This document shows positions 17,260 to 26,770 of a DNA stretch of 64,000 bases, in pieces. Position 1 is the first letter of the stretch. Each line of letters opens with the position of its first letter. The DNA comes from CAYNRA01 sp046296415 (GTDB taxonomy: Bacteria > Bacteroidota > Bacteroidia > Cytophagales > Spirosomataceae). Location: positions 1,767,978 through 1,831,977 of the forward strand of contig JBKBLN010000001.1 of NCBI GenBank assembly GCA_046296415.1, given 5' to 3'. Position numbers and translations under genes: made by a program. The notes beneath the pieces are model-generated. The model ran no database searches. It was given only the letters and a program-made list of their open reading frames with translations, and was not told the origin of the DNA.

Positions 17260-18930
17260 ATGAAAAAACTACTACTAGGGTGGTTGGCTATTGGTTTAAC
17301 GTATGGTCAAACGGTTGCTCAAAGTTGGGAAGTGAAGGAAGGTCTTCCCCAAGCGTGCCAAGACATCGTTTTTCATCCCCACTCAGGTGCCCTATTGCTC
17401 ACGAAACCTGGGGAAACAGGCTTTTTTTTATCAACCCCTGGGACCCGCATGGAAATGGCCGAGAAGGCCAATGATTTGAAAGTTTCCTTTGAATTTAATG
17501 TTTCCACCAGTTCAGAACTCACGTTTTGGATTCAAAATAAATACCCGGTTCGGTTTCGATCACTCGATCTGGGTATCTCGGGCTCAGTAGGCAATAGTCA
17601 ACCTTTGGAGAATGCTGGGTTATCCTCTGGATTATGGCAGACGGTGGAGATTGTTTTTTCAGGAGCTGTGGGACAAAAACCCGCTAAAATTGAGGAACTG
17701 CGTTTGAACGGACGAATCATTCAACAGCAGCTGTTTGTGCAGCCAGAAACACGAACTACTGGCGGTTTTGTGATGGAGGCAACTCAAGGAATTTCTGCTT
17801 TTCGGCATTTTAAATACCTAGCTTTTGGTTCGGATCGACCTATCCGTTTGGCTAATCTTTCTTATTCCATGCAGGGTACAGAAGGTTGGGAAAAAACATT
17901 TGAACTCCAAGAAGGAAAAATGAATCAAGGGACATCTGCCACCCTGACAAGTCAAATTCCAACCGATTTTAAACACTTTATCCTTACTTACCAAGGTGAT
18001 TTGGTGGTTGATAAAGAAGATGACTATACGTTTACGCTTGATTACCAAGGAGTAGGGGAGTTTTCCATCTCCGGGAAGCCTCTCGTGGGGTCAGGTGAGT
18101 ATATATACCGTGTACCGTCTTCGGGTACGATCCGATTAAAGCCGGGGACCTATCGCTTTCAGTACAAATACCAAAAAATTTGGTGGTCTCCCGGTTTGGG
18201 TCTATTTGTCGGTGGAACTACCTTCCGGCCCTATGCACTTCATGAATCTAATTCATTGAACTTTCCTGATCCAATAGGTCAGGTAAATGTAGAAGTTGGG
18301 CAGAATCAGGCGGAGTTGATTCGCGGATTCATGATGTTTCAAGACAAGAAAGTAACGACAGCTTTTTCGATTGGTCTTCCGGGCGGTCGTTCTGTAGCCA
18401 TGGACTTGGCACAAGGTGCTCCACTTTTTCTTTGGAAGGGCTCCTTTTTGGATGTTACAGAGATGTGGCATGAACGAGGTGAACCTCAATTAATGGCCCC
18501 CAATGGTGTTATTCGAGTGGGTTCAGGAATACCGTCTTTCATTCCCTCAAAAAAGGTAGTCGATAGCCTAGATACAGAGCGAGAGTTGGTGTTTAAGGGT
18601 TACACCTTAAATGATCAAGATATTCCCACTCTTTCGTATGAGGTTCTAGGAAAATCAGCTAAAATGAGTTGGCGTAGTCAAAAAGAGGGATTACAAGTAC
18701 TTGTTGAAGCGGATCCACTGGTGTATCATGTGATCGACCGCGCCCGAGAAATCGATGTATTTGAAATAAAATCCAAGAAATTCTGGGAGAAAAAAGAGAT
18801 TTTTTATCGGGTCAATAACCGATTCATCTTTCCACAAGGAAAAATGACGATGTCCTTAGAGAAACTAGGTGAAATGACCAATTTAATCAGTCGTTCAGTT
18901 CTTCCACAATCTTATTTGATCGTATGGTAA
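17260..18930 (+). CDS. Secreted beta-sandwich protein with PA14-like middle region, function unknown
   Basis: The 556-residue protein has a signal peptide ending near QTVAQS (about residue 21). The N-terminal part (about 22-195) resembles a 3-keto-disaccharide hydrolase/DUF1080 or LamG beta-sandwich: FEFNVSTSSELTFWIQNKYPVRF and a GLWQTVEIVFSGA segment. The middle (about 230-320) has PA14-like features (VVDKEDDYTFTLDYQGVGEFSISG and then YRFQYKYQKIWWSPGLGLFV). The C-terminal third is not recognised. It overlaps the next gene, a copper-domain dehydrogenase, by two or more bases if that gene starts at its first ATG, so the two are one unit. The pair probably acts on an external carbohydrate, but no catalytic residues can be assigned. 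Confidence 0.6.
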   Translation: MKKLLLGWLAIGLTYGQTVAQSWEVKEGLPQACQDIVFHPHSGALLLTKPGETGFFLSTPGTRMEMAEKANDLKVSFEFNVSTSSELTFWIQNKYPVRFRSLDLGISGSVGNSQPLENAGLSSGLWQTVEIVFSGAVGQKPAKIEELRLNGRIIQQQLFVQPETRTTGGFVMEATQGISAFRHFKYLAFGSDRPIRLANLSYSMQGTEGWEKTFELQEGKMNQGTSATLTSQIPTDFKHFILTYQGDLVVDKEDDYTFTLDYQGVGEFSISGKPLVGSGEYIYRVPSSGTIRLKPGTYRFQYKYQKIWWSPGLGLFVGGTTFRPYALHESNSLNFPDPIGQVNVEVGQNQAELIRGFMMFQDKKVTTAFSIGLPGGRSVAMDLAQGAPLFLWKGSFLDVTEMWHERGEPQLMAPNGVIRVGSGIPSFIPSKKVVDSLDTERELVFKGYTLNDQDIPTLSYEVLGKSAKMSWRSQKEGLQVLVEADPLVYHVIDRAREIDVFEIKSKKFWEKKEIFYRVNNRFIFPQGKMTMSLEKLGEMTNLISRSVLPQSYLIVW

Positions 18931-18932
18931 AC

Positions 18933-20906
18933 ATGAAAAAATATTATCCTTTATTCGTCTCTTTGCTTCTCGGGTACCAAGCTGTTGCCCAAGTGCCTAC
19001 GGAAGACGATTATTATCCCCTTGTTACCCTACCCATTCCAGCCGGAATTGATTTGGAGGTAGGTGGCTTGGCTGTATTGCCCGATGGACGTTTAGCCGCC
19101 TCAACTCGTAAGGGGGATGTTTGGATGATCCACAACCCTTACATGGCTCAGAATACAAGGCCAACTTTCAAACTATTTGCGAAAGGTCTGCATGAACCAC
19201 TAGGCCTAGCTTATTGGCAAAATAAAATTTGGGCGACCCAACGGGGTGAAGTCACTATTTTGGAGGATGTTAATCAGGATGGTAAGGCAGATTCCTACCA
19301 GAGTGTAGCAAAATGGCCGCTCTCCGGGAATTATCACCAGTACTCCTATGGGCCTGTACCTTTACCGAACGGAGAGCTATTGTTTACACTCAATTTGGAC
19401 TGGGTTGGCAAAGGAGCTAGTTTGTCTAAATGGCGTGGTTGGATGCTAAAAATGAATACCCAAGGGCAATTAGTGCCATTTGCGACGGGATTACGATCAC
19501 CCGCCGGATATGGGGTCAATCGGGCAGGAGATATCTTCTATGCCGAAAACCAGGGAGATTGGGTCGGATCTGGCCGGGTGACTCATTTGGAAAAAGGCGA
19601 TTTTGCAGGAAATCCAAGTGGACTTCGGTGGTCAAATGAAGCAGGATCCCCTGTCAAGTTAAAACCAGAGGATATTCCCGATACGGGTGAAACTTTATAT
19701 GAAGTTGCTAAACGAGTTCCTGGACTTAAAGCTCCCGCTGTTTGGTTCCCACATACCATTATGGGTATTTCTACTTCCGATTTAATTGAAGATACCACCG
19801 GTGTTTTCGGCCCATTTGCGGGTCAGTTCTTTGTGGGGGATCAGGGCCACTCCAAGGTTATGCGCATGCAACTTGAAAAAGTGAAAGGAGTGTACCAAGG
19901 TGCCGTATTCAATTTTAGAGAAGGTTTCCAATCGGGTATTTTACGAATGCGGTGGGGACTGGATGGTTCCATGTTTGTTGGACAAACAAGCCGAGGTTGG
20001 GCCTCGACTGGTAAAGATATGTTTGGACTTCAACGAATGGTCTATACAGGAAAAATTCCATTTGAGATTCATTCCATTGAGTCAGTTGCAGATGGATTTG
20101 TCCTTAATTTGACCGAACCAGTAACCGAGACTTCTGCCTTGGATGCCACGTCTTACTCCATCAATCGGTTTAATTATAAATACCACCATTATTACGGGAG
20201 TCCGATCATTGATCAAAAATCTTTGTCGGTTCAGGGAATAAAATTATCTAAGGATCGGAAACAAATTCACCTGGCTTTAGATTCGCTTCGATTAGGTGAT
20301 ATCTATGAAATCAAGGTGGAAGGACTAGAAAACGACAAAGGTTGGGGGATACTTCATCCGGTTGGATATTTTACGCTAAATGTCATCAATGATGCCAAGC
20401 CTGGACTTGATCTCTCTCAATATGGGGTTAAGAAGAAAGAAGATGAGCATAGCCATCACATGATGGCAGGTGCCCCGGTAACCAATATTCAATCGGCGAA
20501 ACGTTTGAATCAAATGCCAGAATCCTGGAATGGCCAAGCGGATATTCGAATGGTCATTGGTACCAAACCAGGCTTAAAGTTTAATGTAAGCAAATTGCAA
20601 GTTAAGGCAGGAAGCAAGGTTCAACTTATTTTCAATAATAACGACGATATGTTGCATAATCTATTGATCGTTAAGCCTGGGTCGGTTGATAAAGTAGGGC
20701 AGGCGGCTTTTGAATTAGGCCTTGATGGAGCCACTCGCGCTTACGTGCCAGATCTACCTGAAGTACTTTTTCACACGGGTTTGATTGAGCCTGAGAAAAC
20801 AGAGACTATTTTCTTTGAAGCGCCAGCAAAAAAAGGGACTTACACGTTTGTATGTACTTTCCCTGGCCATTACACCTTGATGCAAGGATCACTGATTGTC
20901 AAATAA
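18933..20906 (+). CDS. Secreted sugar-dehydrogenase-type propeller fused to a plastocyanin-like copper domain
   Basis: Starting at the second ATG gives 657 residues with a clean signal peptide (MKKYYPLFVSLLLGYQAVAQ). An ATG nine bases upstream overlaps the previous gene. Residues about 25-400 form a propeller of the PQQ-dependent or sorbosone dehydrogenase type (blade repeats such as PDGRLAASTRKGDVWMI, ATGLRSPAGYGVN, FAGNPSGLRW). The last hundred residues (about 557-657) are a cupredoxin: ligands are His575 in DDMLHNLLIV and Cys641, His646 and Met650 in VCTFPGHYTLM, the C-x4-H-x3-M set of a type 1 copper site. The fusion implies that electrons from sugar oxidation pass directly to copper. PQQ binding and substrate are inferred only. 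Confidence 0.82.
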   Translation: MKKYYPLFVSLLLGYQAVAQVPTEDDYYPLVTLPIPAGIDLEVGGLAVLPDGRLAASTRKGDVWMIHNPYMAQNTRPTFKLFAKGLHEPLGLAYWQNKIWATQRGEVTILEDVNQDGKADSYQSVAKWPLSGNYHQYSYGPVPLPNGELLFTLNLDWVGKGASLSKWRGWMLKMNTQGQLVPFATGLRSPAGYGVNRAGDIFYAENQGDWVGSGRVTHLEKGDFAGNPSGLRWSNEAGSPVKLKPEDIPDTGETLYEVAKRVPGLKAPAVWFPHTIMGISTSDLIEDTTGVFGPFAGQFFVGDQGHSKVMRMQLEKVKGVYQGAVFNFREGFQSGILRMRWGLDGSMFVGQTSRGWASTGKDMFGLQRMVYTGKIPFEIHSIESVADGFVLNLTEPVTETSALDATSYSINRFNYKYHHYYGSPIIDQKSLSVQGIKLSKDRKQIHLALDSLRLGDIYEIKVEGLENDKGWGILHPVGYFTLNVINDAKPGLDLSQYGVKKKEDEHSHHMMAGAPVTNIQSAKRLNQMPESWNGQADIRMVIGTKPGLKFNVSKLQVKAGSKVQLIFNNNDDMLHNLLIVKPGSVDKVGQAAFELGLDGATRAYVPDLPEVLFHTGLIEPEKTETIFFEAPAKKGTYTFVCTFPGHYTLMQGSLIVK

Positions 20907-20922
20907 TTTAGATTAGTAAAAT

Positions 20923-20961
20923 AAAAAAAGGGAGTCTTGGCAAACAAGACTCCCTTTTTTT
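20923..20961. terminator. Bidirectional terminator
   Basis: Perfect 10-base arms GGGAGTCTTG (20930-20939) and CAAGACTCCC (20945-20954) around GCAAA, with an A-run before and a T-run after. It separates the copper-dehydrogenase unit from the convergent permease gene. Confidence 0.85.
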
Positions 20962-20973
20962 GGGTCGGAGAAG

Positions 20974-22395
20974 TTAAGAAATGATTGATTTCTTTGCCCA
21001 GTAATACAACGGAACTCCAACGCCCACAATGATGAATCCAGGCCAAGTATAGGCAGGTTTGTATACCAAAAGCAATAAGCAGAAACTAATGCCCATAACA
21101 ATGTAAATCAAGGGTATGAGGGGATAACCGAATGCTTTGTAGGGTCTTGGATGATTGGGAGCTTTCCGACGCAGTAAGAATATACCAACGATAGTTAAGA
21201 CATAAAACAAAACCACCACGAACGAAACCATGTCCAATAAATTCCCATACTGTCCGCTTAAACATAAAAGCGAGGCCACTACACATTGAGCCCACAGTGC
21301 CCAAGCTGGAACCGATTTAGGATTGAGTTGCTTGGCTTGTTTGAAAAATAAACCATCTTGCGCCATGGTGTAATAAACCCGAGCTCCGGATAAAATTAAA
21401 CCATTATTGCAACCAAAGGTAGATACCATAATCATCAGGGCAATTAGTACGGTACCGATCTCTCCAAAAATGACCTGCGAAGCAGCCACCGCCACCCGAT
21501 CATTTTTGGCAAACGCGATTTCCGACATAGGTAAAACGCCCGTATACATTAAATTGGCTCCCACATAAATAAGAGTCACCGTTAGCGTACCCAAAAAAAG
21601 ACTCAATCCAATATTTCGTTGCGGATTTTTCATCTCGCCAGCAATAAATGTTACGTTATTCCAGGCATCCGAACTAAAAACAGAACCGACCATGGAGGCT
21701 GCAATGGCGCCTAAAATAGCACCTAGACTAGGGTATGCGAGTACGTTCCAATCCAAAGAACCGTCGGGACTCGGTTTTCCGATAGTCCAAGCCGATTCAT
21801 TCCAGTTCGCCGACCACACGTTCGTGTCCAAGGCCCAGAATCCCGCCAGAATTAAGCCAAATAAACTGATGAGTTTAGTTGCCGTAAAAACACGTTGAAT
21901 CATTTTTCCCTCTTCTACTCCACGGGTATTGACATAAGTAAGCAATACGATAATCGCAATTCCTAAAACCTGAGCGGCGGAGATTGTCCAGTTGCCAACA
22001 GATAAAATGATGACATCCTCCCCAACCGATGCCCATAAATAAGCCGTAAATTTACTGAATGCAATGGCCACCGCTGCGATGGTGGCGGTTTGGATAACGG
22101 AAAAGAAACTCCAGCCGTATAGAAAAGCCACCAATGGATTGTAGGCTTCTTTAAGATACACGTATTGGCCTCCTGCTTTTGGGTACATGCCGGAAAGTTC
22201 TCCATAGCTAACGGCAGCCGATATAGTCATAAATCCAGTGATTAACCAGACAACCATCAACCAGCCGGCTCCTCCGACGTTTCGCGTAATATCGGCGCTA
22301 ACAATGAATATTCCGGAGCCAATCATGGATCCAATCACCAATAAGGTGCCGTCCAACAAACCCAAAGTTTGTTTAAAAGTCGATTTTTCTTCCAT
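20974..22395 (-). CDS. APC-family amino acid permease
   Basis: The 473-residue membrane protein has about twelve hydrophobic segments. The first helix carries the APC substrate-binding signature GSMIGSGIFIV, and helix 6 has FSSDAWNNVTFIAGEMKNPQRN, typical of LAT/APC-type transporters. It would move an amino acid, by proton symport or exchange, across the inner membrane. The serine dehydratase gene lies 70 bases upstream on the same strand, so a serine (or threonine) uptake role is plausible. This is context only, as no residue shows substrate choice. The terminator at 20923-20961 ends the unit. Confidence 0.88.
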   Translation of the reverse strand: MEEKSTFKQTLGLLDGTLLVIGSMIGSGIFIVSADITRNVGGAGWLMVVWLITGFMTISAAVSYGELSGMYPKAGGQYVYLKEAYNPLVAFLYGWSFFSVIQTATIAAVAIAFSKFTAYLWASVGEDVIILSVGNWTISAAQVLGIAIIVLLTYVNTRGVEEGKMIQRVFTATKLISLFGLILAGFWALDTNVWSANWNESAWTIGKPSPDGSLDWNVLAYPSLGAILGAIAASMVGSVFSSDAWNNVTFIAGEMKNPQRNIGLSLFLGTLTVTLIYVGANLMYTGVLPMSEIAFAKNDRVAVAASQVIFGEIGTVLIALMIMVSTFGCNNGLILSGARVYYTMAQDGLFFKQAKQLNPKSVPAWALWAQCVVASLLCLSGQYGNLLDMVSFVVVLFYVLTIVGIFLLRRKAPNHPRPYKAFGYPLIPLIYIVMGISFCLLLLVYKPAYTWPGFIIVGVGVPLYYWAKKSIIS

Positions 22396-22465
22396 AAAAT
22401 AGTTTTAGATGTCAAATAGAGTTGGTGCAAGTTAGCCAATTTTCTAGGTCAACCAAGCAGACGAA

Positions 22466-23872
22466 TCAACATTCTGCGAGTCCCACCGAAATCGTGGTCG
22501 CCAGACCACCTTCCGATGTTTCTTTGTATTTTTGATGCATATCCAGAGAAGTTTCCCACATGCTTTTGATCACATCATCTAATGTAACGCGTGCGTCCTC
22601 CGGATTGCTCTCCAAGGCGATATAGGCCGCTGTGATGGCTTTCATAGCTCCCATGGAGTTTCGTTCGATACACGGTATTTGCACCAATCCACCCACGGGA
22701 TCGCAAGTTAGGCCCAAATGGTGTTCCATGGCAATTTCGGCCGCTTGTAGAATTTGGCCGTTGGTACCACCCAAGAGGGCCGTTAATCCTCCCGCGGCCA
22801 TCGAAGCAGAAACCCCAACTTCGGCTTGACAGCCGCCCATAGCCGCCGATATGGTCGCATTTTTTTTAAAAAGTGTGCCAATCTCTCCAGCTGTCAATAA
22901 GAAATCATGGATGTGTTTTTGGGAAATCTTAGGCAGAAAACACTGGGCATACATTAAAACGGCCGGGATGACACCAGATGCGCCATTCGTTGGAGCGGTT
23001 ATGATGCGTCCAAAGGCTGCATTTTCCTCATTTACAGCCAAGGCAAAACAAGAAATCCATTTATTAATTCTCTCAAAAGAGGGTTGGGTGGACTGAATAG
23101 CCAGAATCCAACTTTGAACATCTGTATACTTTGATTGAAGCAGTAATTTCTTGTTTAGATCCGCAGCCCTCCTTTTTACTTGTAGTCCTCCCGGTAAAAT
23201 TCCTTCCCGATGAACTCCCCGGTAAATACATGCATTTATTTCTTCCCAAATCTGGTTTAATTTTTGATCTATTTCAGCAGAGCTCGCCCAGGTTTCTTCA
23301 TTGATACGAACCAACTCGGGAATTGAACATCCTAATTCTTGGGTATAACGTAATAGAGCTTCTGCCTGATGGCAAGGATAGGGTGAGGGTTTTCTAGGTT
23401 CGGTGGCCACTCCTGAAGTTCCTATGGAAATAAACCCACCTCCTAATGAATAATAATCTTGACTGAATACCACCACCCCATTTTCCAAGGTCTCTATAAC
23501 CATTCCGTTTGGATGAAAAGGTAATGTTTCTTGTTTATGAAAAATAAGATCCTCTGACCAATAAAAAGGTATCGATTGAGTCGAGGAATGAAAATCAATT
23601 CGATTTTCTTTCTTTATCTTTTCAATGATACCCGGAATTTGTTCTGGATCGACCTGGGTGTAATCATAACCTGCCAACCCCATTAAGGAGGCTATGTCGG
23701 TCCCATGTCCCACTCCTGTTTTTGCTAAAGATCCATACAAATGGATTTTGATGCGTTGGGGAAAAGGAGATTTTGTCATGTAATCAGCTGCTGCCAGCCA
23801 AGGCCCCATCGTATGAGAAGAGGATGGCCCAATGCCAATTTTGATGATATCAAATACACTTATGGATTCCAC
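22466..23872 (-). CDS. sdaA: L-serine dehydratase (iron-sulfur, single chain)
   Basis: SdaA (468 residues) deaminates L-serine to pyruvate and ammonia with a [4Fe-4S] cluster and no PLP. It combines the beta-domain signature GIGPSSSHTMGPW (about 12-24) with the catalytic alpha domain: APTNGASGVIPAVLMY, GEIGTLFKKNATISAAMGGCQAE, TCDPVGGLVQIPCIERN with cluster cysteines. The fused one-chain form and length are normal. It is the first gene of a minus-strand pair with an amino acid permease, which together suggest use of serine as a carbon and nitrogen source. The promoter -7 element lies 20 bases before the ATG. Confidence 0.94.
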   Translation of the reverse strand: MESISVFDIIKIGIGPSSSHTMGPWLAAADYMTKSPFPQRIKIHLYGSLAKTGVGHGTDIASLMGLAGYDYTQVDPEQIPGIIEKIKKENRIDFHSSTQSIPFYWSEDLIFHKQETLPFHPNGMVIETLENGVVVFSQDYYSLGGGFISIGTSGVATEPRKPSPYPCHQAEALLRYTQELGCSIPELVRINEETWASSAEIDQKLNQIWEEINACIYRGVHREGILPGGLQVKRRAADLNKKLLLQSKYTDVQSWILAIQSTQPSFERINKWISCFALAVNEENAAFGRIITAPTNGASGVIPAVLMYAQCFLPKISQKHIHDFLLTAGEIGTLFKKNATISAAMGGCQAEVGVSASMAAGGLTALLGGTNGQILQAAEIAMEHHLGLTCDPVGGLVQIPCIERNSMGAMKAITAAYIALESNPEDARVTLDDVIKSMWETSLDMHQKYKETSEGGLATTISVGLAEC

Positions 23873-23892
23873 GATTGATGAAGTTTAATGGG

Positions 23893-23900
23893 CAAATCTA
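23893..23900 (-). promoter_or_regulatory. -7 element of sdaA
   Basis: CAAATCTA on the plus strand is TAGATTTG on the minus strand, a perfect TAnnTTTG about 20 bases before the sdaA ATG. It directly follows the tex terminator. Confidence 0.45.
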
Positions 23901-23951
23901 TTTTTTTTCAAATTCAAAAAAAAATTCGGAATCTAACTTGATTCCGAATTT
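23901..23951 (-). terminator. Terminator of tex
   Basis: Perfect 12-base arms AAATTCGGAATC (23922-23933) and GATTCCGAATTT (23940-23951) around a 6-base loop. The plus-strand A/T-rich run on the low side gives a T-tract on the minus strand. TAATATCGAGA is repeated twice just beyond it, without clear meaning. Confidence 0.75.
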
Positions 23952-24078
23952 AATATCGAGATTAGGTAAGGAATTTTTATAAATTAGAATAATATCGAGA
24001 ATAGATAGTATTTTGGGTTTAATTTAAAATGGAATATTTCAATTTTGCCAAATAATATTTTATTGTTGTGGCAAGTAA

Positions 24079-26211
24079 TTAAGCGTTTAAACGAAGGCTT
24101 AGTGCAATTCGTTTTCTCGGGATATCAACTTCCACCACCTTTACTTTCACTTGTTGGTGCACCCGTACTACCTCATTGGGATCTTTAATGAAACGGTCTG
24201 CCATTTGGGATACATGGACTAAGCCGTCTTGATGAACTCCAATGTCGACAAAGCAACCAAACGCTGTGATGTTGGTAACGATCCCCGGAACCACCATACC
24301 TATTTTTAGATCCTCTAATTTGTGTATGTCGGCAAAAGAGAAGGCTTGCAGGGTTTCTCTTGGATCTCGGCCTGGCTTTTCCAACTCCTTCAAGATGTCT
24401 TGTAGCGTAGGTAAACCCACCTCCTCGGAACAGTATTTTTTTAGGTCAATGCGTTGGCGTAGTTCGGGCTTTGACATAAGGTCGCTAACGGAATGCCCTA
24501 CATCTTTTGCCATTTTTTCAACTAAACCATACCGTTCTGGATGAACACCCGTGTTATCCAACGGATGTTTACCCCCACGGATACGTAAAAATCCAGCGGC
24601 TTGTTCAAATGCTTTTTCTCCCAACCTAGGTACTTTTTTTAAGTCTTTGCGGGACGAAAATGGACCGTTTTCTGAGCGATACCGGACAATATTTTGTGCC
24701 AAAGCTGGACCCAAACCCGCTACATAGCTCAATAAATGTTTACTGGCGGTATTCAATTCTACTCCGACTTGGTTGACACATGAAATAACCACCTCGTCCA
24801 ATGATTCTTTTAATTGCTTCGGATTGACATCGTGTTGGTACTGTCCAACGCCAATTGATTTTGGGTCAATTTTTACCAATTCTGCCAATGGGTCTTTTAA
24901 GCGCCTTCCGATCGATATCGCACCGCGAACCGTAACATCGTGGTTCGGAAATTCCTCCCGTGCTACATCCGAGGCTGAGTAAATCGAAGCCCCTTGCTCA
25001 CTCACCACAAACACTTGGCTCGCATGTTGAATTCTTGTTTGTCCGATCAATCGTTTGATAAATTGTTCTGTTTCTCGACTGGCGGTCCCGTTTCCGATAG
25101 CAACCGCCTCAAGTTGATATTGCTCAATCCAATGAGTAACTGTTTTCTCCGCCTCAATAGGTTTGTCCAACGGATAGATCACCGTATGATCGAGTAGATC
25201 TCCTTGCGCATTTAGGACCACAGTCTTGCAACCTGTTCTAAATCCAGGATCGATGGCCAGTATCCTCTTTTGACCAAGAGGCGCAGCCAATAATAATTGT
25301 CTTAAATTTTGGGCGAAAATTCGAATCGCCTCTAAGTCGGCTTTTTCCTTCGCTGAATTCTGGAACTCGGTGTCAAGTGAAGGTTTTAAAAGACGTTTGA
25401 CCGAGTCTTGAATGGCCATAACAACTTGATCTTTCAGGTCCCCATATCCTTTTGAATACTGCCTCTGCAAATCCAAACAAGCTCGTTCTTCATCAATCAA
25501 CAGGGTAACTTTCAAAATACCATCCTCTTCTCCACGCCGAATGGCAAGTAAACGATGCGATGGAATTTTGGAAAGCTCTTGTGAAAATGAAAAGTAGTCT
25601 CGGTATTTTTCCCCTTCTGTTTCTTTTCCTTTTTTTACTTGGGATTGAATGACAGCTTCTCGTGTGTACTGTTTTCTCAGGAGTTGACGACTTTCGATTT
25701 TTTCGCTGACCCACTCCGCCATGATGTCCCGAGCACCTGCTAGGGCTTCGTCTATGGTGGGAACTCCCTCGTGTAAAAATGGAGTCACAAGTTTGTCGAT
25801 CGATGTTCCTTTTTGTTCCCAGATCACTTGGGCTAGGGGTTCCAACCCTTTTTCAATCGCCACGGTTGCCCGCGTTTTACGTTTTTGTTTGTAGGGTAAA
25901 TACAAGTCCTCTAATTCTTGGAGCCACATAGCGTCCTCAAATTTTTTCTTTAGTTCAGGAGTTAATTTGCCTTGTTCCTCTATGGATTCAAGCATAGAAA
26001 TCCGTCTTTTATCCGCTTCTTGGCATTTTTCAATCCACTTTTTAATTTCAGCTAGTTGAACCTCATCCAAGCTTCCTGTGGCCTCTTTTCTATACCGTGC
26101 GATAAAAGGAAGAGTCGCTCCCTCATCAAATAATTCAAATGTTTTTTCAACCGATCGGGGCGAGATTTGAAGGGTCTGAGCAATAAATTGTATTTGTCTG
26201 TTCGATAACAT
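24079..26211 (-). CDS. tex: Tex-family transcription accessory protein
   Basis: The ATG at 26211 gives 710 residues beginning MLSNRQIQFIAQTLQI, the usual Tex N-terminus. An in-frame extension of 74 residues upstream is not family-like and overlaps the divergent gene. Domains in order: helical Tex_N (about 1-190), the YqgF/RNase H-like domain with LAIDPGFRTGCKTVVL, helix-hairpin-helix repeats (VAGLGPALAQNIV and LKKVPRLGEKAFEQAAGFLRI) and a C-terminal S1 RNA-binding domain (GIVTNITAFGCFVDIGVHQDGLVHVSQ). Tex binds nucleic acid and influences transcription elongation and stress tolerance. The gene stands alone, with only 37 bases to the divergent lipoprotein gene. Confidence 0.95.
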   Translation of the reverse strand: MLSNRQIQFIAQTLQISPRSVEKTFELFDEGATLPFIARYRKEATGSLDEVQLAEIKKWIEKCQEADKRRISMLESIEEQGKLTPELKKKFEDAMWLQELEDLYLPYKQKRKTRATVAIEKGLEPLAQVIWEQKGTSIDKLVTPFLHEGVPTIDEALAGARDIMAEWVSEKIESRQLLRKQYTREAVIQSQVKKGKETEGEKYRDYFSFSQELSKIPSHRLLAIRRGEEDGILKVTLLIDEERACLDLQRQYSKGYGDLKDQVVMAIQDSVKRLLKPSLDTEFQNSAKEKADLEAIRIFAQNLRQLLLAAPLGQKRILAIDPGFRTGCKTVVLNAQGDLLDHTVIYPLDKPIEAEKTVTHWIEQYQLEAVAIGNGTASRETEQFIKRLIGQTRIQHASQVFVVSEQGASIYSASDVAREEFPNHDVTVRGAISIGRRLKDPLAELVKIDPKSIGVGQYQHDVNPKQLKESLDEVVISCVNQVGVELNTASKHLLSYVAGLGPALAQNIVRYRSENGPFSSRKDLKKVPRLGEKAFEQAAGFLRIRGGKHPLDNTGVHPERYGLVEKMAKDVGHSVSDLMSKPELRQRIDLKKYCSEEVGLPTLQDILKELEKPGRDPRETLQAFSFADIHKLEDLKIGMVVPGIVTNITAFGCFVDIGVHQDGLVHVSQMADRFIKDPNEVVRVHQQVKVKVVEVDIPRKRIALSLRLNA

Positions 26212-26248
26212 TCCAACGAATTGATTAGGTTTGGACTCTTTATAAGAA

Positions 26249-26770
26249 ATGACTAAAAAAATGCAATTTACACAAGGATTTTGGAGAAAATTGCCGCTAT
26301 TCGGCATTTTTTTGTTGACAATGGGCACCAGTTGCCAACTCCTAAATGAACCGCCCGTACTTAACTCTGACTGGGTTTTTAAATCTGGGACTTCCTTTGG
26401 TATGTGCATTGGTCCTTGCCGACAGGAGGTCACCTGGAAAGCGGACCGAACCCTATTTGAAGTGTATACTTCCTCAGGAAGAGGTGGGGCGAATCCTGTT
26501 CGGTCTGAATTTTTTGAGGCGACTGAACAAACATTTTGGCGTAGCTTGGGAAGTTCATTTGATCCTGCAGTTTGGCGCCAGTATGAATCGGTTCAGGGTT
26601 GTCCGGATTGTGCAGACGGTGGCGCCGAATGGATCGAATGGTCGGATGGGAAAGAAACCTATCGAGTAACCTTTGAATACGGTAAAACCTTGAAAGGACA
26701 TGAGAATTTAGTAAATTTGCTCCGTGAAAAACGAGAGGAATTACGAAAAAAATATGTCCCTAATCCATGA
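26249..26770 (+). CDS. Cys-rich lipoprotein, function unknown
   Basis: The 173-residue protein could also start at the second ATG (26261). A hydrophobic leader ends in the lipobox Cys of TMGTSCQLL (about residue 29), so it is probably membrane-anchored. The mature part contains two cysteine pairs, GMCIGPCRQE (C-x3-C) and QGCPDCADGG (C-x2-C), which could hold a metal or form disulfides. The C-terminus is charged (REKREELRKKYVPNP). I do not recognise the family. It overlaps the BaiN-type flavoprotein gene by 17 bases, suggesting co-translation, and is divergent from tex. Confidence 0.6.
   Translation: MTKKMQFTQGFWRKLPLFGIFLLTMGTSCQLLNEPPVLNSDWVFKSGTSFGMCIGPCRQEVTWKADRTLFEVYTSSGRGGANPVRSEFFEATEQTFWRSLGSSFDPAVWRQYESVQGCPDCADGGAEWIEWSDGKETYRVTFEYGKTLKGHENLVNLLREKREELRKKYVPNP

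Noticed and set aside
26212..26433. N-terminal extension of Tex by 74 residues
   Set aside because: The extension overlaps the divergent lipoprotein gene and is not part of the Tex family; the ATG at 26211 matches the family start.
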